From the NCBI GenBank assembly GCA_019918135.1, contig WBZZ01003904.1:20001-65000 (forward strand): 45,000 bases of DNA. Reading direction: 5' to 3'. The stretch's first letter is position 1, and each line of letters starts with the position of its first letter. Below are positions 8,283 to 17,516 of the stretch, piece by piece. The notes under the pieces are model-generated. The model saw nothing but the letters and a program-made list of their open reading frames with translations. It did not search any database and was not told where the DNA came from. Source of the DNA: Paulinella micropora. Its lineage: Eukaryota > Cercozoa > Imbricatea > Euglyphida > Paulinellidae. The translations under genes and the position numbers were made by a program.

Positions 8283-9850
8283 CCGAAAAACACATGGGTT
8301 TAAAGCAAGAATATATTCCGCAGTTAGATGGTACCACACGGAATTATTCCGACTTTTGCTACAAGCTTGAGAACTATGCCAAGGGCATTAGTGCCTGGCA
8401 CGGAGAGTGTGTGAAGCTGGCACGTACAGATCCAGTAAAAGCAAAGGCGAAATATCCCTACGATCCTGCTAAGGCAATGGAAGTAGAGGAGTGGGAGTTG
8501 CCCGATGAACCAGAGTCTGAAGACACCCCAGATACAGACTCAGACGGAGATGCATCGGATGCAAGTAGACCGAGACCCAGAACAAAGAAAGCTGACTCTA
8601 AAACAACTATCGAAAAACCGAAAGATTGTGCTAAGATGTCTGAAGAAGCGAAAGCGCAGTGGAAAGAGAAAAGAGCAAAGAGACTAAAGAGAGAGCAGAG
8701 AAGAGAGTCAAAGCGCACTCACACCTTAAGAGTAAGAACGATCACAAAAGAGAAGAAGCATTATGAACGCATGAGACAACTACAACTCATTCTCTCTGTT
8801 GCTTTCTCACACCCCATTGTCGTGCGTTACTTGCGAACAAAGACAGTGACAGGCCCGATAGAATTGATAGAGGCAGTAAGAGGAAAGTTCGGTTCAATTT
8901 CCGGGGTTAGCAAGAACATCAAAGCACAAGACTTTGAAAGAATGTATCCAAAACCCGGTTACAATGTCGATGCATGGCTCAATGACTACATTGCGATGAA
9001 AGGGGAAGTAGAGAGCCATAGAGAACACCCATTCGACAAAGACGAACTCGTACGAAATCTGCTTGAGAAGCTTGCCAAACACCCCGCATTCGGTGAACCA
9101 TTCAAAGCACTATACTTCAACTTACCCTCTAACCTAAGACCTAGCTTCGAGGATATAGTAGATAGTGCGAGAGACACGTGGGCGTTGTGGAGGAAGGATA
9201 AGTGGAAGGAAGAGGAGAGGAAAGAGAGACCTAACCGAACCACGAGACCTAAGAAAGAAACAAACCTTCTTCTAGACGATCAGGGAGATGAAGGGGAAGG
9301 GGGTAAGGGCAAAATTAGCAAGTTCAAGAAAAAGGAAGAGTGGTGGCTTCGGGTCACATGTTACGAGTGCAACAAGAAGGGCCATACCAAGAAGTTTTGT
9401 CCAACCGTGAAGTCCCATAAGAAAGGCCAAGCTAGTAAAGACAAGAACGATAAGAGACCTAAAAAGGGAAAACCTCAGAAACCCCCAAAAACCTCTAAGA
9501 AAAAGCCACGTAAAGACGTGACACTCATACGAGAGGAGCGAGAAGATGGGGAGTCCGATAGCGACAATGACGCTTTACTCGTAATGATGGGGGGAGATGG
9601 TCCAAACGAACTTGGGGAAACCCCTGATGACGAGAGAGGTAGGGAGAGAGCGAACGTCGAGTCTGGGGAACCCCAGCCTGAGCCAGGTGTTCGTCCCCTA
9701 CCGGCAAAACAAAGTGGCAGAGGGAGTCCCTCTGTCACCCCCATCTCAGACTCTCCGAGTCAGCTAACCAGGGCCACCTCCACCGACACCCCACAGTGTC
9801 AAAAACCGACCTCCAAAACACCTCCTACCACTATCATGAGGTATAGCTAA
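8270..9850 (+). CDS. Copia Gag with zinc knuckle
   Basis: From ATG 8,270 the frame gives about 526 residues. Gag forms the virus-like particle and packages element RNA. The N-terminus (GLKQEYIPQLDGTTRNYSDF) resembles the copia gag start, where a 'fkLdGtnY..W' pattern is usual. A highly charged K/E/R region follows, then a helical capsid-like part. A CCHC zinc knuckle, CYECNKKGHTKKFC (C-x2-C-x4-H-x4-C, about 9,358-9,401), binds RNA. The C-terminal part is K/P/S-rich and disordered. The frame ends TAA at 9,848. Copia elements normally continue gag into pol in one frame, so this stop may be decay. An ATG at 8,249 inside the LTR is an alternative start. Confidence 0.8.
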   Translation: MSLGTEKHMGLKQEYIPQLDGTTRNYSDFCYKLENYAKGISAWHGECVKLARTDPVKAKAKYPYDPAKAMEVEEWELPDEPESEDTPDTDSDGDASDASRPRPRTKKADSKTTIEKPKDCAKMSEEAKAQWKEKRAKRLKREQRRESKRTHTLRVRTITKEKKHYERMRQLQLILSVAFSHPIVVRYLRTKTVTGPIELIEAVRGKFGSISGVSKNIKAQDFERMYPKPGYNVDAWLNDYIAMKGEVESHREHPFDKDELVRNLLEKLAKHPAFGEPFKALYFNLPSNLRPSFEDIVDSARDTWALWRKDKWKEEERKERPNRTTRPKKETNLLLDDQGDEGEGGKGKISKFKKKEEWWLRVTCYECNKKGHTKKFCPTVKSHKKGQASKDKNDKRPKKGKPQKPPKTSKKKPRKDVTLIREEREDGESDSDNDALLVMMGGDGPNELGETPDDERGRERANVESGEPQPEPGVRPLPAKQSGRGSPSVTPISDSPSQLTRATSTDTPQCQKPTSKTPPTTIMRYS

Positions 9851-10076
9851 CAGAGGCCGAGGTCCCTGAAGTGTCATGGTAAGAACAAGAAAAGCAGTCC
9901 TTGCCAGATCTCGCTTGAGCACGATCAGAAGGGACCTAACGCCAAACAGGTTTCTCGTATGGTTTACGGAAAGTACTGCGGGTACCATGCGAAGAAGCAA
10001 GACCCCGAATACCCTTTACTTGACCTAGCTGTTAGCCCTGACCTCCGTCTCCCCTTATTTTCCGGATGAGGCAGGT

Positions 10077-10769
10077 TTGAGAGCTGATGCTAAAGCGAGA
10101 GGACTAACCATCCCGCACAATCTCACCACCGATTTCACTGCACATACTCCACAGAAACAGAGAGAGATGAAAAAGCAGAAGAAGAGTGAGAGGGAAGTGA
10201 GGGGGAGCAAGCAAGAGGGGAAGAAACCACAAAAGATCACCCCCACCGCACAAACACCCCCCACCACATCGTCAGCACATGTCGCATCGAAACATGACAC
10301 ATCAGAACAGAGCGAAGTCAGTGAGGACGAGATCGCAGATGAGATCGATGAGTATGATAGCCAGGATGATTCACGATGCTCAGATGAGATTAGGCATGAT
10401 AATGCTATGGCCATGTGCATGGATGATGAGAACAGTGAGTATTTACAATTCACGCGCAAGGGGAATGTCAGGCGTTATATGAGTAGGCTTAGGCGCGCAG
10501 CTCATGGTGTATGTGGGAGTCCGGTATCTCCCGAATTACCCAGTGTTGCTGACAGGCCCGAGCAGGCCAAGGGAGACCAACGGGGGAACACCACCGCAAA
10601 CCCGACGCCAGAAACAGGTCCAGCTCCCAAAACACAGCCACTCGCACACCCACCACCCGTCATCACGTTCAAAGACATCACACAAATCGCACAACAGCTC
10701 ATGACCACTTGCGTGCGAGATGATAACGGAGAGGTGAAGAGAGTGAGTGATGGAAAGCTAGTGAGATGA
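10077..10769 (+). pseudogene. Copia gag-protease linker, frame-shifted
   Basis: An open stretch of 230 codons in a different frame from gag. It is acidic and low in complexity (SEVSEDEIADEIDEYDSQDD), then P/T-rich, and ends in a possible structured part (FKDITQIAQQLMTTCVRDD). I recognise no catalytic domain. It lies between gag and the protease frame, so it is probably the linker of a formerly continuous polyprotein. The 9,851-10,076 gap has stops in this frame. Confidence 0.45.
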
Positions 10770-10773
10770 TTTC

Positions 10774-11283
10774 TTGACAGATGTAGTGAGAGCGATAGAG
10801 GGAGTGTACTATATTGCTCACGCTGCACGCACAACACTCTCACCTATTCTATCCCCGCTAGCACCCACCGTAGACAGCACCACCTCACAATCACAAGCAC
10901 CATCAAAACACAAGAACACAGCAACAACCTATACGCTAGTGTTAGATGGTGAGGGTGGGAGAGACAGGAAGAATACTATTGTGCAGGATAGTGGGTCATC
11001 ACGAGATATTGCGTGTAACCCAGGGTTCTTGCATGATATTAAGTCAGTACCACCTGTAAAGCTAGTAACCGGTAACGGTGAGTGCGAAATAGCACAAGAG
11101 GGGACGGCCAGAGTTACGCGGATCAACGGGTACGGCAAACCCGTCACGGTGTCGAGACCCATGTTACTCGATACTAGGGTTCCCGTAAATATCGCGTCTA
11201 CCGGAAGGATGGATCACATCCATCACCGGTCGATTGTCCATCAGAATGGGCAACTGGTTATTCTCAAGAGCCCATTAGGATAG
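10774..11283 (+). pseudogene. Copia aspartic protease
   Basis: The frame includes NTIVQDSGSSRDIACNPG, where DSGSS matches the retropepsin catalytic loop (D-S/T-G). VKLVTGNGECEIAQEGTARV fits the following strand pattern, and a VPVNIASTGRM stretch follows. Retropepsin cleaves the polyprotein during particle maturation. The frame differs from the preceding linker and from the integrase frame that starts near 11,546, so the polyprotein is interrupted on both sides. Ends at TAG 11,281-11,283. Confidence 0.65.
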
Positions 11284-11545
11284 TGGAAAAAGACGTGCTA
11301 GTTAGGGGGAGACTCCTACCAACTCTGCTCTATAGATGGGATGATGAGTTCGACACGCCTTTGGATGTTAACGTGCGTTATGAACCCCCAATGAAGCAGG
11401 ATAGGAGTGAGCTGGGGTAAGAGGGGAGGGAAGCCCCAGGAGAGAGAGAGAGAGGAGAGCGTAGAGAAAGGGAGGGCAAAACGGGGGAGGTAGCATTATA
11501 CGCGTCCTATCCCCGCAAGCCAGGTGTAGTTAGAAAGGTAGACCG
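11284..11545 (+). other. Copia protease-integrase junction, decayed
   Basis: There is no long frame here. It contains a short purine microsatellite (GAGAGAGAGAGAG near 11,440), which may have caused the frame loss by slippage. The GAG-pre-integrase domain begins immediately after. Confidence 0.5.
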
Positions 11546-12964
11546 GTGTTGTTTCACTATGCCTGTGGACATTATAGTGTTAAGAAGATGAAAGTTTTGG
11601 CAGATGCATTTGGCATAAAGTTAGTAGGAGATGCGAAGAAGGTAGAGTTCTGTGAGGCCTGCATGATAGGTAAGGCGAAGCAGCTACCTAGATTTAGAGT
11701 GAATAGAATAGAGAGAGCCAGTAAGCCGGGAGAAGTATTACACTTAGACACAGGAACCTGGTCATTTCGTTCCATACACGGGAAGAGGCACAAATTCTCG
11801 GTTACGGACGATTACTCGTTGTTTATTAAGGACTATTATCTTGCGCATAAGAACGAGTTTACTGACTGCCTTAAGCAAGCGGTAGCATTCTATGAAAGAC
11901 AGACAGGAAATAGAGTCAGAGAGATAAGATGCGATCAGGAGTTTGATGTCCCGAAAGAGGTGATAGAGTGGTGGAAGCCCAGACAGTTTATCTGGAAGAC
12001 GTCAACAGTGGATAAGGATGGAAACCCTATAGCTGAAAAGGCCAATGACATCACGGCAGGGGCCGCTAGAGCTATGAGACATCATGCCCATCTGCCCGTT
12101 TCATTTTGGGCCGAAATGGAGCATGCCGCCACCACCCTCCACAACATTTTGCCTGCCACCTCCGGACCTAGAAAGGGGGCATCGCCCTACGAACAGCTCT
12201 TAGGTAGAAAACCGTTTGTGACACACCTGAGGCCGATAGGTTGCATGGGGGTAATGTACACAGGTAAAGGGAAAAAGGGACAGTTTAGAGGCAGGAGAGT
12301 CATGCTAGTAGGATATGACTTGTTTAGAGAGCTCTATAGAGTGTGGGACGGTAGTAAGATAGTAACAGGTGTTAGGAACGTGCGATTCAACCCGTACGTG
12401 ATAGGAAAGGAAGCACACCCACCCAGAACCGTTCAGTGGGATGAGGATGTAGCTGAGGGGGAGAGTGAGAGCAAGGATGTCGATGTTGCACAAACACACT
12501 CCACACCCACCACCTCCACAGCCACCACCACCCACACACAAGAGGACACGTCACAGACTCATGACGATGACGACTCATATGACCACGTCGATGATGTTAG
12601 TCAGTCAGTTAGTCAACAAGCACAGGGGGAGTATGGAGGGGACACAGGGGAAGTTAGCTTAGATCACAACTACAAACCTACACAAGATAGCATTTCTACA
12701 CAGGACATCGACACCACATCGACAGCTGCACCCCGTCCCACCGACACGACCCCACAGACAATCAACACAGGACTAGGTAACGCACACGCACTCACAGATG
12801 CACCCGATCCACAAACACAGCATGAGAGGAAAGCATATGAAGAGAGTGAGCGACCTAGTAAAGGAAGAACATGGGAGCAAAGTGATAAGATCACAGAAGC
12901 GAACATAGTTCACGAAGGAAAACGCACAAGACGACAAGCACAACAACAACACCCATTACAATAG
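11546..12964 (+). pseudogene. Copia integrase
   Basis: The frame opens with a zinc-binding pre-integrase region (FHYACGHYSVKKMKVL ... FCEACMIGKAKQLPRF), then an rve core: D in LDTGTWSFRS, D in IRCDQEFDV and E in PIAEKANDITAG at the usual DDE spacing. WAEMEHAATTLHNILP and PYEQLLGRKP are typical copia integrase sequences, followed by the strand GYDLFRELYRVWDG. The last 150 residues are a disordered T/D/Q-rich linker leading to RT. The integrase inserts the cDNA into the chromosome. The frame ends TAG at 12,962. Confidence 0.8.
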
Positions 12965-13042
12965 GAGGACACAGAACAACCACGACCGCATAGTGAACTA
13001 AAACGAAAACCGAAAGTAGTTGAGGTTCAGGAACAAGAGGGA

Positions 13043-13735
13043 GTGAGAGTGAGAGTACTTGCGAGAGAGTGGGGAGAGGAGTGGGCAGAGAAGACATACG
13101 GAGCAGGATGGGATAGTAAAGTACGTTCAGGGATAGTTAAGCAGAAATGTGCTCCCAAAGAGAGATTGAAAGTCAGACGACAACCAAAACCATCTCACTT
13201 TGTACAGTTCGAAGATAGGCTAGAGAAGATGCTAGATTCTGAAATCATTAAGTATAATGTAAGTGAGAGCGAGTCCGTATTGCCTGCTGGAGAGTTAGAG
13301 AGTGCTATGTTCTGTTATGACAGATGCATGAATGAACCAAATGAATTCTTGCTCTATCTGAACATTTGTCTACCTAAAGAGATAGCTGAGCAGGGTTTGA
13401 CGGCGAAAGAGTTAGTGCAGGGCATGAAGAAGGAGATTCAATCTCTAAAAGACTTCAAAACATACACTTGGGTTAAATACGACGAAGCCAAAAAGGCTGG
13501 AGTCAACAAGATAGTCAGACTGACTTGGGTTCACAAGGTAAAGATAGATGAGAACGGTAGGAAGTTCGTTAAGTCTAGATTAGCTTTGAGAGGAGATATG
13601 TTAGAGCCAGGAGTTAGTTTCAATCCAGACCAGTTGTTTGTTCCTTGTGCCTGCACCGTTCACTGCTCATGGTTGCTAAGCTTGCCGCCTGGGCTAAGCT
13701 TGCCGCCTGGCATGACAATAAGCTGTACGGCATAG
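13043..13735 (+). pseudogene. Copia reverse transcriptase, N-terminal part
   Basis: The frame contains the copia RT entry (ELVQGMKKEIQSLKDFKTYT, then LTWVHKVKIDENGRKFVKSR) up to PGVSFNPDQLFVP. There the copia reading moves to another frame. The break lies between about 13,640 and 13,670. Just after it, an 18-bp tandem duplication at 13,675-13,710 (GCTAAGCTTGCCGCCTGG twice) adds six residues (AKLAAW). Sequence beyond about 13,640 in this frame is not RT. Confidence 0.75.
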
Positions 13736-14316
13736 ACTTTAAGAATGCTTATTTAAATGCTCGCATGCAAGACCCGGTATTTGCCTACCCACCTGATGTG
13801 ATGGATAGAGAGGGCAGAGAGGGTATGATATTGCGTGTTGATGGTGCATTGTATGGCGCGCCGCAGGCAGGGAGAAGGTGGTATGATATTCTAGCCCCTA
13901 AGTTAGAGGAACTAGGATTTAGGCTGTTAGACTCAGACTTGTGTATGTTCGTTGAGAAAGACAAGCCTATCAGTGAAGCGATTATGGGAGTATTTCCGCA
14001 CCAAAGCAAAGAAGCTTACGAAAAATTCGCGTCTGCGTTTGAACAGTATTACCCGTTAAAGAGGTTAGGAGTTGCGAAAGAGTTTAAAGGCATCGAGATC
14101 GTGCATGAGAAAGACAGAATAGTCTTGCACCAGCGAAAATACCAGTTTCAAATTTTACGCGAGACAGGATACGCAAATTCACGTCCGGTCAGTACCCCGG
14201 CGGTAGACCAATTACCGGAAGCAATGTCGGATGATGCCGGACTGCGTAAGATGTCTATTCCGAGTATAGTGGGCAGTTTGCTCTATTTAGCTAAGATGAC
14301 GAGGACAAGCACTTAA
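13645..14316 (+). pseudogene. Copia reverse transcriptase, C-terminal part, catalytic box missing
   Basis: This frame continues RT: LYGIDFKNAYLNARMQDPV holds the motif A Asp, and LYGAPQAGRRWYDIL is motif B. The following sequence reads LCMFVEKDKPISEAIMGVFP and then aligns to the region after the catalytic motif (EKFASAFEQYYPLKRLGVAK, FKGIEIV). Copia RT normally has about a dozen residues including YVDD here. They are absent without a frame change, so the polymerase is inactive. The frame ends at TAA near 14,314, where another one-base shift is needed to reach the RNase H frame. Confidence 0.8.
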
Positions 14317-14318
14317 TG

Positions 14319-14902
14319 CTGCTAGTGTCATGCAAACCATAGATAAAGGTGTAACCTATGCTATGTTAGGCAGGATTTTACGCTACTTAATCAAGTCTTT
14401 TCGCGGTATAGCATTTCACGGGCCAAAATCCGATCAACAGGGTAAAACCTATCCCAAAGTCACGCTATGGCCTGATGCCGCACATAAAGTATGTCCAAAA
14501 ACCGGTAAGTCTCGCACAGGTTATCTAATCTTGTGGGGAGAAGACCCGATAGGTTGGCTTTCAAAAAGACAGAGTAGAGTTGCACTAAGTTCGAATGACG
14601 CGGAAATTTACGCCGCTGCTGAGTGTATTAGAGAGGGATCAGAGGTAGGCCATGTCAGAGAGGAACTCGGAACTCGGCAGAAGGGTGCCGTTGAAATTTT
14701 CGAGGATAATTTGCAAACCATTCTCGCAGGAGAGAGGGAATTATCAGGTCCTCGTACCAAGCATTTACCTCTAGAGCTTCATTTCATACATCACCTTCAG
14801 AGAGATGGAGAGATAAAGTTTATTAAAGTAGGAACTAAGAAGCATAGGAGATTTACTCACAAAACCGTTACCGCGCGAGCAGTTTTATTATTTGCTCAAT
14901 AA
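14319..14902 (+). pseudogene. Copia RNase H
   Basis: Begins LNAASVMQTIDKG once the frame is changed and runs to TAA at 14,900. It contains the copia RNase H pattern: D in LWPDAAHKVCPKTGKSRTGY, E in SSNDAEIYAAAECIREG and D in IFEDNLQTILAG, then the TKHLPLELHFIHHL and IKFIKVGTKKH tail. RNase H removes RNA from the RNA/DNA hybrid. The catalytic residues are present, but the domain is cut off from RT by the frameshift. Confidence 0.8.
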
Positions 14903-15023
14903 ATTTACGATTGAAATTCTGGAGATCCCGGAATAGTTATAGGTGCTTCATATATTTTGTTTTGTGTGAGTCTTCTAGTTTCGTCCATGTCGAGTTGGAG
15001 ACCTTGGTACTTGAGATCAATGC

Positions 15024-15255
15024 GATGGCTGGACCTGGAGCCTGCCGCCGAATCATCGATCAACATCGGGATTGGTGGCTTAGCCGTGCGAAGTTAATCA
15101 AATTCAAGTACAATCGTTATCCGAATCAGGAAATTGAGCAACTTCGAGAAGCAGCCCCAGAGCAAGTAGACGAGGACGGACTGGAGGCGGAGGATCACGA
15201 GAAGGCGACCAGCGAGGTTTACGACGACGACGTACTACGTGGTGAATTAGACTAG
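15024..15255 (+). CDS. Small ORF between copia RNase H and 3' LTR
   Basis: An ATG at 15,024 opens a 76-codon frame (MAGPGACRRIIDQHRDWWLS) that becomes acidic (EQVDEDGLEAEDHEKATSEV). The frame is open from 14,911 if an upstream non-ATG start is used. It lies where some copia elements carry an extra ORF. There is no signal peptide or membrane segment, so it is not env-like. It may be chance, or a captured fragment. Confidence 0.35.
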
Positions 15256-15525
15256 CCCTTTGGCGGGCCAGGTGGCAGGTGGCAGACGTACCAGACTTTT
15301 CTGGTGGCAGGAACGGCCATATAGTCTCATACTTTTATTTTGTCGCGTAACACGTGAATCTATCCTCTTTCCTCCTATCCCTATCACACTCACAGCACTT
15401 CGCATGTTTAGTTTTTAGTGACTTTCGATACCCTTCGGGAAGCGCTTGCAATTTTTCAAATTGCACCAGAACTATAAGACTTTCACAACGGATAGATAGT
15501 ATTGACAAAATAACTAAGGGGGAGC
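15256..15525 (+). promoter_or_regulatory. Copia 3' noncoding region and polypurine tract
   Basis: About 260 bp without a gene. The purine tract AAGGGGGAG at 15,516-15,524 lies next to the 3' LTR and would prime plus-strand DNA synthesis. Confidence 0.7.
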
Positions 15526-15878
15526 GTTAGTCATAACTATTTTAACCACCGTAACCTGGATAGTTAATTTGTCAATTGGCCGGACAGTAACTATTACCAA
15601 TATAGACTGGAACGTTATCAATACTTCAAGTGCCAGTCAATAATACACCAGTCTTATAATCCACTCAACTCAGTAGTTAGACAGGGTTAGCGCGACAACC
15701 AGTAGCTGAGTTAGTTTCGTGACGTGGCAGCTTTCTGCTACGGTTTCAGTTCTGCGATACATACGTGTTATTAAAGCGTGTATCTAACCTGCGTAGATAG
15801 ACTTGTTAGGTAGCCCGGAGAGATCTTGCAAAAGATCGGTAAAGGTTCCCGTTGCCCTAAATGGGTTGTCGCCCAAAG
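15526..15878 (+). repeat. Copia 3' LTR
   Basis: A direct copy of the 5' LTR at 7,919-8,266, with a 5-bp GTAAC insertion, a one-base deletion and two substitutions. Followed by the CCAAAC target duplicate at 15,879-15,884. Confidence 0.92.
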
Positions 15879-15884
15879 CCAAAC

Positions 15885-16291
15885 GACACCGTCGTCGTCT
15901 TTGTCTTTGATATCAAACCTAAACCCGTGAATGTTTCTGGATCCTGCAAAAATCTTCGGGTTGAAACGTTGCACAGCCCCAGTGGTGGAATCGTAATTGT
16001 AGAACCGTTTGAAGTTCACGATCCAACATCGTTTCAACACGCAACTGTAAATGCAGTCGTTGGCCCAGGGGAGTGCTTTTTCACAAGCTTTGGCTACTTC
16101 GTGGTAGGTATGGACTGGACAGCGACGAAGAAATCGAGAAATTAAAGAAAACCTCTGGTCCACATCCGCGTGGGTGTGTCCAACAGGAAGAAAACTGACC
16201 TTTGAATAGTTTTGAAAAGACCGCACTGCACCAAGGAAGCAGCCCAAGCAAGCAGAGAATGGGTCTTGTTGTCTGTGTTTGTATTGTCCAT
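15885..16291 (-). pseudogene. DUF7869-like domain exon, 5' of the copia insertion
   Basis: A 3' splice site (CTCTTTCTCCAG) precedes the exon. From 16,291 the frame reads MDNTNTDNKTHSLLAWAASL, then QCGLFKTIQ. The protein pattern continues in a different frame as KVSFLPVGHTHADVDQRFSL, then SRFLRRCPVHTYHEVAKACE. GHTHxDVDQ is the hallmark of DUF7869, an RNase H-fold/transposase-like domain found in many protist and animal proteins. One missing A in the run at about 16,199-16,204 accounts for the frame change. The exon is cut at 15,885 by the copia element and resumes at 7,912. Function of DUF7869 is unknown. Confidence 0.65.
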
Positions 16292-16342
16292 CTGGAGAAA
16301 GAGATTGGGCGGTGGCCACAATCCGCAAGGAAACGAAAAGAA

Positions 16343-16495
16343 TCCATTAAGACAGTGTCATGGTGGTATCCGCCGTATTGTGCGGGATGTCAGCTGGGGC
16401 GACGTGGCAGAGAGTGCCTTTACCATGAACAACCTCAGCAATCACTCTCGCCGCTGTACTCGCGTTCCCGTGGTTCTCGTTGCGCTCAAGCTTCC
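16343..16495 (-). pseudogene. Possible upstream exon of the DUF7869-like gene, cut by the Ty3 element
   Basis: On the minus strand, directly from the edge of the Ty3 5' LTR, a frame reads KLERNENHGNASTAARVIAE and ends at TAA (16,344-16,346). A GTAAAG donor (CATG then GTAAAG) could end the exon earlier, near 16,411. It looks like protein, but no family is recognised and continuity across the Ty3 element cannot be shown. Confidence 0.3.
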
Positions 16496-16731
16496 TGTAG
16501 GCATCACCCCCCGGATAGCCGGTAAAAAATACCTTTTCCTGGTGACAGGTGCACCAGCTTGTTTTTCAGTATTATGTGTCCGGATTGGACCTGATGCCAT
16601 TTATTCCTGGTCTGTTGCCGTTTTCCTTTTTGGCTTCACTGAGCTAATACAACGAGACATCATTCTCATTCTTGAGGACTGTGTTTGGTTGTATTACCGA
16701 CTTTTTACGAGCTATCGTTGGGGGCATTACA
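16496..16731 (+). repeat. Ty3 copy 1, 5' LTR
   Basis: TGTAGGCATCACC ... GGGGGCATTACA. It matches 26,272-26,508 except for two substitutions and one T-run indel. The short terminal inverted bases TGTA/TACA are present. A related 3' LTR is at 36,426-36,643 (minus strand), and a diverged fragment is at 26,881-26,985. Confidence 0.92.
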
Positions 16732-16733
16732 TT

Positions 16734-16748
16734 TGGAGTCCACATCAC
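16734..16748 (+). promoter_or_regulatory. Ty3 copy 1 primer-binding site
   Basis: TGGAGTCCACATCAC starts two bases after the LTR and has the TGG that pairs with the tRNA CCA end. The cognate tRNA is not identified. Confidence 0.6.
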
Positions 16749-17516
16749 TAGGGTGATTTCTTTCTGCTTTGCCACACAGGCAACAGAGTGAATTTTCACT
16801 GACCTGTCTCACACGGGGACGTCAGACGAAAACAAATACTCCAACACAGCTCCCTCATAACTCTTTCACAAAACAAATAATTTGATTGGTCTCAAGCAGG
16901 TGTCTCGTACCCTCTAGCCCAATCAGTATCTGTGTGCTCACAAGGAGACATCAGATACAAACTCTCTGTCGTTCTTGCTGTTCTCACACAGAGACCAAGA
17001 AGAAGGAGTTGGACAGAAGAGTGAAGGAACACACACAAAACACAAACAAGCATAGGGACAGGAGCACAACACTCTACCCTTCTAGTTTGTGCATTTATCT
17101 GCATTATCTCACACATACGTCAGAGTATTTTTGCAACTCTCTGATCGTTTTCTAAAGGTAGGTCTGAGAACCTATCCGACCGACTGTCGACTTCTCAAGG
17201 AGAGCTTTTCTAGCTTCTCTATTACTATTTGTGTGTAGGTCCAAGTGCCTCATACTAGATCAATATAGAAAAGAAGGAGGAGATAGTAATCTGAGTAAGG
17301 AGAACAAGAAATCGGAGAAAGTCTCAAAGACTATTTTTCTCAAACAAAAACAAACATACAAACAGTGTTTCATAGAGGACAGGGAATCTTATCCTACCCT
17401 CTCTATTAGTTTCTCTCTTCACTAGTCAATCGACTGAAGGAGGAACAGAACACAAACGAACAAAAACCAAACATAGGAGCTGACACTGTCCTCCTGTTGA
17501 TCACTACTACGACATC
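16749..17516 (+). other. Ty3 copy 1 untranslated leader
   Basis: A 770-bp leader between primer site and gag without a supported ORF. It should contain the packaging signal, but no structure can be assigned by eye. Confidence 0.6.

Larger units (their letters stand above)
7919..15878 (+). mobile_element. Ty1/copia LTR retrotransposon, recent but defective
   Basis: The element is about 7.96 kb. It has direct LTRs, a primer site just inside the 5' LTR, a purine tract (15,516-15,524) before the 3' LTR, and a domain order of gag, protease, integrase, RT, RNase H. That order defines Ty1/copia. By eye the LTRs differ by two substitutions and two indels, so the insertion is recent. The coding region changes frame several times, carries an 18-bp duplication in RT and lacks the RT YxDD box. 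It therefore cannot make its own enzyme and was probably moved by proteins of a relative. It sits inside a minus-strand DUF7869-like exon. Confidence 0.93.

Noticed and set aside
16212..16751. 179-codon plus-strand ORF
   Set aside because: It runs from opposite the DUF7869-like exon into the Ty3 LTR, so it is a shadow across an element boundary.
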